Part shown: piece after piece, positions 27,812 through 35,037 of the stretch
Position numbering within the stretch: position 1 is the stretch's first letter
How the letters are laid out: the number at the start of each line of letters is the position of its first letter
Assembly: GCA_035699745.1 (NCBI GenBank)
Contig: DASSPH010000041.1
Coordinates: 1-35,427, forward strand
Length of the DNA: 35,427 nucleotides
Direction: 5' to 3'
Origin: Vicinamibacterales bacterium
GTDB lineage: Bacteria; Acidobacteriota; Vicinamibacteria; Vicinamibacterales; 2-12-FULL-66-21
Translations under genes and position numbers: made by a program
The notes under the pieces: model-generated
The model's database searches: none
Told to the model about the DNA's origin: nothing
What the model saw: only the letters and a program-made list of their open reading frames with translations

Positions 27812-28429
27812 TTGAATATCGATCCACTCGCCGCGGCCATCGGCTTCGGCGTGCTCCTGATTTCGCTGACGATCCACGAGGCCGCGCACGCGTGGACCGC
27901 CGACAAGCTCGGCGATCCGACCGCGCGGATGCTCGGCCGCGTCTCGCTCAACCCGCTGGTGCACATCGACTGGCTCGGCACGGTCGTGCTGCCGATCATC
28001 GCGGCGATCAGCGGCTTGCCGCTCATCGGCTGGGCGAAGCCGGTCCCGGTGAACATGCGCAACCTGGCGAATCCCCGCCGCGACTTCATGATCGTCGCCG
28101 CCGCCGGGCCGATCAGCAACCTGCTCCAGGCGATTGCCGGCGCGATCGTGCTGCGGGCCATCTTCACGGGCCAGCCGGGTCCGGCGGTGTCGGTGCTGAC
28201 CGACGTGGTGTGGATCAACCTGCTGCTCGCGTTCTTCAACCTGATTCCGCTGCCGCCGCTGGACGGCGGCAACGTCGTGCTGGGGCTGCTGCCGGCGCGG
28301 CTGGCGATGGCGTACGACGGGCTGCGCAACTACGGCTTCGTGATTCTGTACGCCCTGATGCTGACCGGCGCGGCGAGCGCGATCATGCTGCCGCCGACGC
28401 TCTTCTTCGCGAGGATTCTGCTTCCGTGA
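27812..28429 (+). CDS. Site-2 protease family (M50) intramembrane metalloprotease
   Basis: This 205-residue protein with about five TM helices belongs to the S2P/rhomboid-like regulated proteolysis group, which cuts TM helices of signalling proteins. The zinc site is HEAAH at 22-26 in the first helix, and the third ligand is Asp151 in PLDGGNV. GWAKPVPVN and AAAGPISNL are family signatures. It is the short form without PDZ or CBS domains, so the substrate is unclear. The start is an unusual TTG at 27812, chosen because it places HExxH at the usual distance from the N-terminus and no ATG or GTG fits upstream. The stop overlaps the GTG start of trpS. Confidence 0.93.
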   Translation: MNIDPLAAAIGFGVLLISLTIHEAAHAWTADKLGDPTARMLGRVSLNPLVHIDWLGTVVLPIIAAISGLPLIGWAKPVPVNMRNLANPRRDFMIVAAAGPISNLLQAIAGAIVLRAIFTGQPGPAVSVLTDVVWINLLLAFFNLIPLPPLDGGNVVLGLLPARLAMAYDGLRNYGFVILYALMLTGAASAIMLPPTLFFARILLP

Positions 28430-29418
28430 AAGCGCGCGTCGTCTCGGGCATGCGGCCCACCGGCCAGCTGCATCTCGGTCATCTCGTCGGGGCGCTGAGC
28501 AACTGGGTCCCGCTGCAGGACAAGTACGACTGCTTCTACTTCGTCGCCGACTGGCACGCGCTGACCAGCGAGTACGCCGACACCAGCCGGGTCGTGGACA
28601 GCGGCTGCGAGATGGTGGCGGACTGGATCGCCGCCGGCCTCGATCCGGAGAAGAGCACGTTCTTCGTGCAGTCGCTCGTTCCCGAGCACGCCGAACTGTT
28701 CCTGCTGTTGTCGATGGTGACGCCGGTCTCGTGGCTCGAGCGCGTGCCGACCTACAAGGAGCAGCAGGAGGATCTCAAGGACCGCGATCTGTCGACGATC
28801 GGCTTCCTCGGGTATCCGCTGCTGCAGACCGCGGACGTGTCGATGTACGACGCGAAGTTCGTGCCGGTGGGGGAGGACCAGGTCGCGCACCTCGAGCTGT
28901 CGCGCGAAGTCGTCCGCCGGTTCAACAACGTGTTCGGCGACACGCTCGTCGAGCCGCAGCCGCTGCTCACCAGGGTGTCCCGTCTGCCGGGCATCGACGG
29001 CGACAAGAAGATGAGCAAGAGCATCGGCAACACCATCCACTTGTCGGACGATGCCGAGACGGTCACCAAACGCGTCCGGATGATGTACACCGATCCCAAG
29101 CGCGTGCGCGCCGACATTCCCGGCACCGTCGAAGGGAACCCGGTCTTCATCTATCACGACACGTTCAATCCCGACACCGCGGAAGTGGACGATCTGAAAG
29201 AGCGCTACCGCACCGGCAAGGTCGGCGACGTCGAGGTCAAGGTGAAGCTCGCCAAAGCGCTCAACGCCCATCTCGAGCCGATCCGGGAGCGCCGCCGGGA
29301 CGTGCTCGCCCGGCCCGGCGCGGTCAAGGAAATTCTGCACGAAGGCTCGAAGAAGGCGCGGGTCACGGCTCGTGAGACCATGGAGCGCGTCCGCGCGGCG
29401 GTGAAGCTGAGGTACTAG
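28426..29418 (+). CDS. trpS: Tryptophanyl-tRNA synthetase
   Basis: This class I synthetase charges tRNA-Trp. The 330-residue protein carries the HIGH-type motif HLGH (16-19) in RPTGQLHLGHLVGALSNW, the KMSKS motif at 195-199 (DKKMSKSIGN) and the conserved EDQVAHLELSREV block that binds the adenylate region. The GTG at 28426 overlaps the stop of the previous gene (GTGA) and gives the expected N-terminus; earlier in-frame starts lie inside the protease gene. It is followed after 6 nt by scpA, a gene order common in several bacterial phyla. Confidence 0.98.
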   Translation: MKARVVSGMRPTGQLHLGHLVGALSNWVPLQDKYDCFYFVADWHALTSEYADTSRVVDSGCEMVADWIAAGLDPEKSTFFVQSLVPEHAELFLLLSMVTPVSWLERVPTYKEQQEDLKDRDLSTIGFLGYPLLQTADVSMYDAKFVPVGEDQVAHLELSREVVRRFNNVFGDTLVEPQPLLTRVSRLPGIDGDKKMSKSIGNTIHLSDDAETVTKRVRMMYTDPKRVRADIPGTVEGNPVFIYHDTFNPDTAEVDDLKERYRTGKVGDVEVKVKLAKALNAHLEPIRERRRDVLARPGAVKEILHEGSKKARVTARETMERVRAAVKLRY

Positions 29419-29424
29419 CCGGCC

Positions 29425-30255
29425 ATGGAACAAGAGTTCGAATCCATTCTCGAGGCCTACCCCGTCCGCCTGCAGAACTTCGAGGGCCCCCTCGACCTGC
29501 TGCTGCATCTGATCAAGAAGCACGAGGTCGACATCTACGACATCCCGATCGCGCTCATCACGACGCAGTACATCGAGTACATCGATCTGATGCAGGAGCT
29601 GAACCTGGATGTCGCCGGGGAGTTCCTGGTGATGGCGGCGACGCTGATTCACATCAAGTCGCGCACGCTGCTGCCGCGTCCCGATCCGGCGCAGGAGGAT
29701 CCCGAGGAGGATCCGCGCGAGGCGCTGATGCGCCGGCTGCTCGAGCACCAGAAGTTCAAGGCCGCCGCCGAGCTGCTGCACGAGCGCGAGACGCTGCGCA
29801 GCGCGCAGTGGACCCGCCCGGACGGGCCGATCGCCGAGATTGCCGGGGAGGCCCCCGAGCCGGAAATCGAAGTCGATCTGTTCAGCCTGATCAGCGCCTT
29901 CCGCGCCGTGGTGGAGCGGACCAAGGCCAGGCCCAAGGTCTATCTGCCCTCGGAGCAGATTCCGATCGAGGATCGCATCGAGCAGCTGATGTCGCGGCTG
30001 TCGGAGACGGAGGCCTGCGGCTTCGAGGATCTCTTCCAGGACATCCAGACGCGCGCCGGCCTCGTCGTCACGTTCCTGGCAGTGCTGGAGATGATCCGGC
30101 TGAAACTCATACGCGTGTTCCAGAGCGGCGTCATCGGGCCGATCCGGATCTACAAGCGGGCGCGCCCCGCGGACGCGCCGCGGCCGCTGCACGATCCGGA
30201 GCAGGTGCACGCCGAGCATCTGGCGCAGCAGCACAAGGACGACCACAGTGTCTGA
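29425..30255 (+). CDS. scpA: Segregation and condensation protein A
   Basis: ScpA is the kleisin of the SMC-ScpAB condensin, closing the SMC ring that organises and separates chromosomes. The 276-residue protein has the N-terminal SMC-neck-binding helices (VRLQNFEGPLDLLLHLIKKHEVDIYDIPI, then IKSRTLLPRP). The C-terminal winged helix binds the SMC head (about 200-255, GFEDLFQDI, VVTFLAVLEMIRLKLIRVFQ). The middle binds ScpB. Its end overlaps the scpB start by 8 nt, so the partners are translated together. Confidence 0.97.
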   Translation: MEQEFESILEAYPVRLQNFEGPLDLLLHLIKKHEVDIYDIPIALITTQYIEYIDLMQELNLDVAGEFLVMAATLIHIKSRTLLPRPDPAQEDPEEDPREALMRRLLEHQKFKAAAELLHERETLRSAQWTRPDGPIAEIAGEAPEPEIEVDLFSLISAFRAVVERTKARPKVYLPSEQIPIEDRIEQLMSRLSETEACGFEDLFQDIQTRAGLVVTFLAVLEMIRLKLIRVFQSGVIGPIRIYKRARPADAPRPLHDPEQVHAEHLAQQHKDDHSV

Positions 30256-30907
30256 CCATCTCAAGCCGATCGTCGAGGCGTTGATCTTCGCCTCTCCCGA
30301 GCCCATCACGCTGAAGACCCTGTACAAGCTGCTCGACGGCGAGCCGAAGGAAGACGTCGACGCCGCGGTGGCGGCGGTGCGCGCCGATTACGACCGTCCC
30401 GGCGGCCTGCAGATCGTCGAGATCGCGGGCGGCTATCAGCTGACCACCAAGCCCGAGCTGCACGAATGGGTGCGCAAGCTGTTCCACGAGCGGACGACGT
30501 CGAAGCTGTCGGTACAGTCGCTCGAGACGCTGGCGGTGATCGCCTACAAGCAGCCGGTGACCGCGCCGGAGATCGCCGAGATCCGCGGCGTGAGCAGCAG
30601 CTCCGGCGTGCTGCAGACGCTGATCGAGCGGAAACTGGTGAAGACCGTCGGCCGCAAGCAGGTCGTCGGCCGCCCCTTCATGTACGGGACGACGCGGGAG
30701 TTCCTCGAGCGCTTCGGCCTGAACGACATCAGCGACCTGCCGAAGGTGGACGAGCTGTCCGACGCGCTCGGCTTCGATCTGCCGCCGGGGCTCGCCGAGC
30801 CGACTGAGACCACGTCGCCGCTGCCGTTCGACGACCCGTCGTCGCCCGTGTCCGCCGCGCCGGAGGAAAGCCCCGCGCCGCAAGAGGACACCGAGAGCGT
30901 CCACTGA
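30248..30907 (+). CDS. scpB: Segregation and condensation protein B
   Basis: ScpB is the kite subunit that dimerises and binds ScpA in the SMC complex. The 219-residue protein has two winged-helix domains: LKPIVEALIFASPEPITLKTLYKLL (about 5-75) and LSVQSLETLAVIAYKQPVTAPEIAEIRGVSSSSGVLQTL (about 87-165). An acidic, Pro/Ser-rich tail of about 45 residues is likely disordered. The GTG at 30248 overlaps scpA. Downstream, 13 nt after the stop, the repeat array shared with the 3' end of rluB begins. Confidence 0.97.
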   Translation: MSDHLKPIVEALIFASPEPITLKTLYKLLDGEPKEDVDAAVAAVRADYDRPGGLQIVEIAGGYQLTTKPELHEWVRKLFHERTTSKLSVQSLETLAVIAYKQPVTAPEIAEIRGVSSSSGVLQTLIERKLVKTVGRKQVVGRPFMYGTTREFLERFGLNDISDLPKVDELSDALGFDLPPGLAEPTETTSPLPFDDPSSPVSAAPEESPAPQEDTESVH

Positions 30908-30920
30908 GCCAGCCCGCCCG

Positions 30921-31341
30921 GGTGCCAGGTCTGCGTATCGGCTGGCCTGGGTGAGCGTATCGGCTGGCCTGGGTGCCAGGTCTGCGAACGGGCGGATTGG
31001 GTGCCAGGTCTGCAACCTACCGAGGAAGCTGCCGCTTTTTAGACCTGACCCCCGGGTGTCAGGTCTGCGAACGGACCGAGTTCGGTGCCAGGTCTGCAAC
31101 CTATCGAGGGACCTGCCGCTTTTTAGACCTGACCCCTGGCCTGCCGTTTTCCAGACCTGACCCCCGGGTGCCAGGTCTGCGAACGGGCCGGGGTCGGTGC
31201 CAGGTCTGCAACCTACCGAGGAACCTGCCGCTTTTTAGACCTGACCCCCTGGTCTGCCGTTTTCTAGACCTGACCCCTCGTCCGCCCTTTTCTAGACCTG
31301 ACCCCGATGTGCCCGATGTGCCCGTTTGCAGACCTGGCCCC
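30921..31341. repeat. Dense array of inverted GGTGCCAGGTCT / AGACCTGACCCC repeats
   Basis: Seven copies of GGTGCCAGGTCTGC start at 30921, 30972, 31000, 31055 (one mismatch), 31084, 31167 and 31196. Seven copies of AGACCTGACCCC start at 31041, 31125, 31153, 31237, 31266, 31294 and 31330 (the last with one change). CAGGTCT pairs with AGACCTG and the outer GGT with ACC, so each left-right pair can form a stem of about ten pairs. Three near-identical 82-nt composite units lie at 30972-31052, 31055-31136 and 31167-31248. The array occupies the convergent space between scpB and rluB and runs into the rluB frame. No transposase gene is in the window. Confidence 0.95.
30934..30975. repeat. 20-nt direct repeat at the left edge of the array
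   Basis: CGTATCGGCTGGCCTGGGTG occurs at 30934-30953 and again at 30956-30975, a 22-nt period with only AG between the copies. It follows the first GGTGCCAGGTCTGC word and leads into the second, which suggests local duplication of an array edge. Confidence 0.9.
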
Positions 31342-32096
31342 AGGGCGGCAGCGCGGCGCAGGCGGGCCAGCTCCGGCGGCGTCAGGAAGCGCCAATGGCC
31401 CACCGGGATGTTCGGGTCCTCGATCGGGCCAATCCGCACGCGCTTCAGGCGGACGACCGGGTGGCCGACCGCCTCGAACATCTTGCGCACCTGCCGGTGC
31501 CGCCCTTCGTGGATCGCGATCTCCACGATCGTCTGCTCGCCGCTCCCTCTCGCGAACGGTTCCGACGCCCGGATCTTCGCGGGCGCGGTGCGGCGCCCCT
31601 CCACCGGCACGCCGCGCGCGAGGCGCTCGAGCGTGCGATCGTCGGGCACCCCCTTCACCCGCGCCTCGTAGACCTTCTCCACTTCATGGCGCGGATGCGT
31701 CAGCCGCGCCGCCAGCTCGCCGTCGTTGGTCAGCAGCAGCAGCCCTTCGGAGTCGTAGTCGAGCCGGCCGACGGGGTAGATGTACTCGGCCACCCCTTTG
31801 ACGAGATCCATCACCGTCGGACGCCCCTGCGGGTCGCTGCGCGTGGTGATGTAGCCGCGCGGCTTGTTCAGCAGCACGTAGCGCTTGCGCTGCTCGCTCT
31901 TGATCCGCCGTCCGTCGACCTTGATCTCGTCGATCGACGGATCCGCTTTCGTGCCGAGCTCGGTGACGGTGGTGCCGTTGACGCTAACGCGCCCCTGCAG
32001 GATCAGTTCTTCGGAGAGGCGCCGCGAGGCGATCCCCGCCGCAGACAGAATCTTCTGCAGCCGCTCGTCGTGCCGCGCCCGGCGTGGCTCACTCAT
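31101..32096 (-). CDS. rluB: rRNA pseudouridine synthase, RluB/RsuA family, with repeat-encoded tail
   Basis: This enzyme isomerises a uridine in 23S or 16S rRNA to pseudouridine. An N-terminal S4 RNA-binding domain (about 10-60, ERLQKILSAAGIASRRLSEELILQGRV) precedes the catalytic domain with Asp113 in GRLDYDSEGLLLL. LLNKPRGYITT, EKVYEARVKG and EGRHRQVRKMFEAVGHPV are family blocks. The normal protein would end near residue 252 (FLTPPELARLRRAAAL). From residue 253 to 331 the frame runs through the adjacent repeat array and reads GSGLE/RSRKRQ/GSGLKSG-type basic repeats until a TAG at 31101-31103 in a variant unit. RluB versus RsuA or RluE specificity is inferred only. The start overlaps the stop of the upstream hydrolase gene. 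Confidence 0.9.
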   Translation of the reverse strand: MSEPRRARHDERLQKILSAAGIASRRLSEELILQGRVSVNGTTVTELGTKADPSIDEIKVDGRRIKSEQRKRYVLLNKPRGYITTRSDPQGRPTVMDLVKGVAEYIYPVGRLDYDSEGLLLLTNDGELAARLTHPRHEVEKVYEARVKGVPDDRTLERLARGVPVEGRRTAPAKIRASEPFARGSGEQTIVEIAIHEGRHRQVRKMFEAVGHPVVRLKRVRIGPIEDPNIPVGHWRFLTPPELARLRRAAALGPGLQTGTSGTSGSGLEKGGRGVRSRKRQTRGSGLKSGRFLGRLQTWHRPRPVRRPGTRGSGLENGRPGVRSKKRQVPR

Positions 32097-33252
32097 CGAG
32101 GACGTCTGCCCAGAAGTCTATCAGCCGCCACATCGCGGCCGCGGTCGAGCCGCGATCCACCTCCGCGTGGGTGATCAGCGGCGTCAGCAGCGCGCGCGCG
32201 CGTCCGCCGTGCGACGCGGCGTACCGCGCGAGCAGCGTCGACTCGATGGCAGGGACGACGTTGTCGTCGGTGCCGTGCAGCAGATAGAGCGGGGACGGCG
32301 GCAGCGGCGAGCGCTCGGGTGAGAGCGAGGGCGCGCCGCCGAGCGCCGCCACGTGCGGCAGCAGCACCGGGCCGAGCCGCGCGACGTCCCGATCGTTCAC
32401 GTAGCCCATGTAGGTCCGCGACGGCTCGGCCAGCGATTCGGCCAGCGACCTCGCGCGGGCGAACTCCAGCGCCGCCTTCCCCTTGTCCACCATGTCGAGG
32501 CGCGACGCCTCCAGGAACGACCGGATCGCCTCGCGCAGCGGCTCGGCCTGCGGCGCCGGGACGACGCGATCGGCGGCGCCGAGGAGGACGATGGCCAGGC
32601 CGTAGTCGTGCGGCGGGCGCGTGGAGCCGTCGGCCTGGATGCCGGTGCAGAGATACTTCAGGGTGCGCGGCAGATCCGCGTGGCCGCCGAGCGCCATGAC
32701 GAACGAGACGCCGTCGCGCACCGAGGGGCGCCCCGCGGCGACCACCGACAGGCCGCCGCCGAAGCTGATCCCGAGCAGGCCGATGCGCCCGTCGCGTCCG
32801 CGGTACTCGTTCTGCCGCAGCATCCACGCCGCGGCGTCCTCGATCATGTCGGTGGTCCCGGTCGTGATCTCGTAGCGCATCAGGTCCGGCAGTTCGACGG
32901 TGAGGACCGGATGGCCGAATGCCGCGATGTGCCGCGCGAATCCGACCAGCCGCGGCTCGTCGATGCCGGCGGCGTGCACGCCGGGCACGAGCATGATGCC
33001 GCGCCCATCCGCGCGGGCGGGCCGGTAGGCGCGGGTGCGCAGCGCGCCGCTGCGCCACGGGATCGACCGCACCGGCATCTCGGTCACGGCAGTCGTGTGC
33101 CACTGGGCAACGCGCTGCGCCGCGCCGTCCATGCCGGCGGCGATCACGACGAAGGCGGCGCCGCGGCGGTGGGCGCGGGCGGCCGCGGCGGCGAGCAGGA
33201 GCACGCAGAGCAGGATCAGGAGGATCACGGTCACCCTTCGCAGCAGCCGCAT
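32089..33252 (-). CDS. Alpha/beta-hydrolase (dienelactone-hydrolase/esterase-like), membrane-anchored
   Basis: This 387-residue protein begins with a strong hydrophobic helix (VTVILLILLCVLLLAAAAA, about 7-25), so it is probably anchored in or exported across the inner membrane. The alpha/beta-hydrolase core has the nucleophile elbow GISFGG with Ser163, the acid LLHGTDDNVVP near residue 330 and the histidine in LITHAEVD near 362. MLVPGVHAAG supplies the oxyanion-side loop. Substrate unknown; dienelactone-hydrolase-like esterases are the nearest pattern. The ATG at 33252 is chosen because it places the hydrophobic helix at the N-terminus. It overlaps the rluB start by 8 nt, so the pair is co-transcribed, and it is divergent from cmk (30 nt). 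Confidence 0.85.
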   Translation of the reverse strand: MRLLRRVTVILLILLCVLLLAAAAARAHRRGAAFVVIAAGMDGAAQRVAQWHTTAVTEMPVRSIPWRSGALRTRAYRPARADGRGIMLVPGVHAAGIDEPRLVGFARHIAAFGHPVLTVELPDLMRYEITTGTTDMIEDAAAWMLRQNEYRGRDGRIGLLGISFGGGLSVVAAGRPSVRDGVSFVMALGGHADLPRTLKYLCTGIQADGSTRPPHDYGLAIVLLGAADRVVPAPQAEPLREAIRSFLEASRLDMVDKGKAALEFARARSLAESLAEPSRTYMGYVNDRDVARLGPVLLPHVAALGGAPSLSPERSPLPPSPLYLLHGTDDNVVPAIESTLLARYAASHGGRARALLTPLITHAEVDRGSTAAAMWRLIDFWADVLDE

Positions 33253-33260
33253 GGCGCGGC

Positions 33261-33266
33261 CATAAT
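33261..33266 (+). promoter_or_regulatory. Possible -10 box (CATAAT) for cmk
   Basis: CATAAT sits 17 bases before the cmk GTG at 33283, so transcription would begin near 33273 and leave a very short leader. No strong -35 is seen in the GC-rich 30-nt divergent spacer. Confidence 0.35.
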
Positions 33267-33282
33267 AGCAACGTGAGGACGC

Positions 33283-33960
33283 GTGCGAGCGAAGCACATC
33301 ATCGCGATTGACGGTCCGTCCGGCGCCGGCAAGGGGACGGTCGCCCGCGCCGTTGCGGCGCGGCTCGGCTACCGGCACATCGATACCGGCGCGATGTATC
33401 GCGCGCTAGGCTGGCTGGCGCTGCACGAGGGGATCGAACTGACCGATGAAACCGCCGTGGCGGCGCTCGGGGAGCGGGCGACGTTCGATCTCGAGAACGG
33501 CCGCGTCGTCATCGACGGGCACGACGTCAGGACCGCGATCCGAACGCCGGAGATGGACAAGGCGGCGACCGCCGTGGCGCGGCATCCCGCGGTGCGGCGC
33601 GTGCTCGTCGCGCGTCAGCGCGCGTACGACCAGGGGGCGGGCGTGGTCATGGAAGGGCGGGACATCGGCACCGTGGTGTTTCCCGACGCCGACGTGAAGA
33701 TCTACCTGGACGCGTCACCCGAGGAGCGGGCGCGGCGCCGCGCCGCCGACCCCGCGCACACCAGCTCGAAGAGCAGCCAGCTGGCGGACGTGGCGACGGC
33801 GCTCGCCGAGCGCGACAAGAACGACTCGACGCGCGCCGCCTCGCCGTTGACGATCGCGCCCGACGCGGTGGTGATCGATACGACGGGCGTTCCGATCGAC
33901 GACGTGATCGAGAGAGTACTGGCTCTGGCGGAAGCGCGCTCGTCGGGGGAGTTACCGTGA
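33283..33960 (+). CDS. cmk: Cytidylate kinase
   Basis: This enzyme phosphorylates CMP and dCMP with ATP, recycling nucleotides for RNA and DNA synthesis. The 225-residue protein carries the P-loop GPSGAGKGT (11-19), the substrate-binding HIDTGAMYRALGWLAL (33-48), an NMP-binding insert (about 60-110) and VVMEGRDIGTVVFPDADVKIYLDAS (about 121-145). The lid is in EERARRRA and the C-terminal AERDKNDSTRAASPL is diagnostic of Cmk. The GTG at 33283 is the only in-frame start that keeps the usual N-terminus. Its partner rpsA follows, as in many bacteria, but a minus-strand DUF6335 gene is inserted between them here. Confidence 0.97.
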   Translation: MRAKHIIAIDGPSGAGKGTVARAVAARLGYRHIDTGAMYRALGWLALHEGIELTDETAVAALGERATFDLENGRVVIDGHDVRTAIRTPEMDKAATAVARHPAVRRVLVARQRAYDQGAGVVMEGRDIGTVVFPDADVKIYLDASPEERARRRAADPAHTSSKSSQLADVATALAERDKNDSTRAASPLTIAPDAVVIDTTGVPIDDVIERVLALAEARSSGELP

Positions 33961-33972
33961 GACGGTCGACGG

Positions 33973-34050
33973 TCCGGCACAAGGTCACAAACCTGCGACG
34001 GGCACCACGTGACTTCGGCGTGGTGTGTTCTTCGTGGTCCTCGTGCCGGA
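33973..34050. terminator. Nested inverted repeats between cmk and the DUF6335 gene
   Basis: An outer arm TCCGGCACAAGG (33973-33984) pairs with CCTCGTGCCGGA (34039-34050), 11 of 12. Inside it CACCACG (34003-34009) pairs perfectly with CGTGGTG (34019-34025). The structure fills most of the 107-nt convergent gap, so a bidirectional terminator is plausible. There is only a weak T-rich stretch after the inner stem. Confidence 0.4.
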
Positions 34051-34067
34051 GCGTGCGCCGTCGGCCT

Positions 34068-34883
34068 TCAGTCCTCGTCGTGGTCGGGGTAGTCTTCGGC
34101 TGACGCCGGGTCCAGCTCCCAGCGGTGCCGATCGCGCTCGGCGATCTTGTCCGCGGCTTTCAGTTCCTCGTTGTCGGCGTACTCGATCCCCAGCGCGCGG
34201 CCGATGTCGTCGACGCGATCCTGATCCGGCGTCGGGTTGTCGCCGCCGGGGGCTTCGTCGCCGACCGCGTACGCGTCTTCCCAGTCGGCATCCACGTCGC
34301 CGCCGGTCATCGCCGGGCTGGTCTCGGTGTGATCGCGCTTGGCCTGGCGGAGCGCCGCGCGCCCGCTGCGCGCGGCGGAACCGTGGCGATCCATGTTGAG
34401 GCTCGACGGGGGACCCTGCACGCTTTCTTCCACTTCGCGCAACCGCTTGCGCTCGCGTTCGAGTCCGGGCGCCTGCCGGATCGTGCCGGCGCCGGCGGCC
34501 GTGCCGGTCGAGCGCCGGGTCGGCATCGGGTTGGTCGGGCCGCTCACGCTGCGTCCCGTGGCAGGCGTCTGCGCCAGCGTCGCCTCCTGGCCGGTGCCGC
34601 CGCGCCGCTTCGAGCCCGGCCGCTTCGAGCCCGGCCGTTTCGGCGCGGTCTTCCGTGCGCCGCCGCGAGGGGCGGCGGCCTTGCGGGCCGAGGTCTTGCC
34701 CGGCCGCGGCGGGTTCTTGCGCGCCTGCTTGCGCCGCGCCTTGCCCTTCGGGGGTCGGGCGCCTGCCGTCCGGCGGCCCGTCTTCCTGGCGCCGCTGCCG
34801 GCGGCGACCCGTAACCCCGCTCCCTTCTTGCGTTTGGACGGGGTGGTCTTCTGGCCTTTCGCTTTCCGGACCTTTTTCGCCAT
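34068..34883 (-). CDS. DUF6335 family protein with histone-like basic N-terminal half
   Basis: This 271-residue protein has two parts. Residues 1-95 are extremely rich in Lys, Arg, Ala and Pro (KKVRKAKGQKTTPSKRKKG, RPPKGKARRKQARKNPPRPG, KRPGSKRPGSKRRGG), like histone H1 or bacterial AlgP/Hc tails that bind DNA or RNA without sequence specificity. The C-terminal half (about 185-271) matches the DUF6335 pattern: HTETSPAMTGGDVDADWEDAYAVGDEAPGGDNPTPDQDRVDDIGRALG, then DKIAERDRHRWELDP and an acidic end. The function of DUF6335 is not known. The gene sits between cmk and rpsA on the opposite strand. A nucleoid- or ribosome-associated role is inference. Confidence 0.8.
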   Translation of the reverse strand: MAKKVRKAKGQKTTPSKRKKGAGLRVAAGSGARKTGRRTAGARPPKGKARRKQARKNPPRPGKTSARKAAAPRGGARKTAPKRPGSKRPGSKRRGGTGQEATLAQTPATGRSVSGPTNPMPTRRSTGTAAGAGTIRQAPGLERERKRLREVEESVQGPPSSLNMDRHGSAARSGRAALRQAKRDHTETSPAMTGGDVDADWEDAYAVGDEAPGGDNPTPDQDRVDDIGRALGIEYADNEELKAADKIAERDRHRWELDPASAEDYPDHDED

Positions 34884-34918
34884 CGTCGGCTCCCTTTGTC
34901 CCGCGCCGCGGCCAGACC

Positions 34919-34948
34919 TTGACCCCGCGGCCGTAAGTAGTGGATAAT
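34919..34948 (+). promoter_or_regulatory. rpsA: Sigma-70-like promoter of rpsA
   Basis: TTGACC (34919-34924) and GATAAT (34943-34948) are separated by 18 nt, a good housekeeping promoter about 90 bases before the rpsA start. AGTAG and CTACT (34936-34940, 34949-34953) form a short inverted repeat around the -10 box and may mark an operator. The -35 is part of AGACCTTGACCCC, one base longer than the repeat word of the array near 31.0-31.3 kb. Confidence 0.6.
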
Positions 34949-35037
34949 CTACTGCTTATCGCAACTCAAGCGAGAGTCAATCTACAGCCCGCCGGAGCTG
35001 AGATCCCGGCAAGTACGTCAGAGAGGACCCGCTCAGC

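Noticed and set aside
30921-31341. CRISPR array
   Set aside because: The words occur in both orientations, spacing is uneven, spacers are themselves repeats, and no cas gene is present.
30973-31671. Plus-strand open frame of 232 codons through the repeat array
   Set aside because: Its first 110 residues are translated repeats and the rest is antisense to rluB; no domain is seen.
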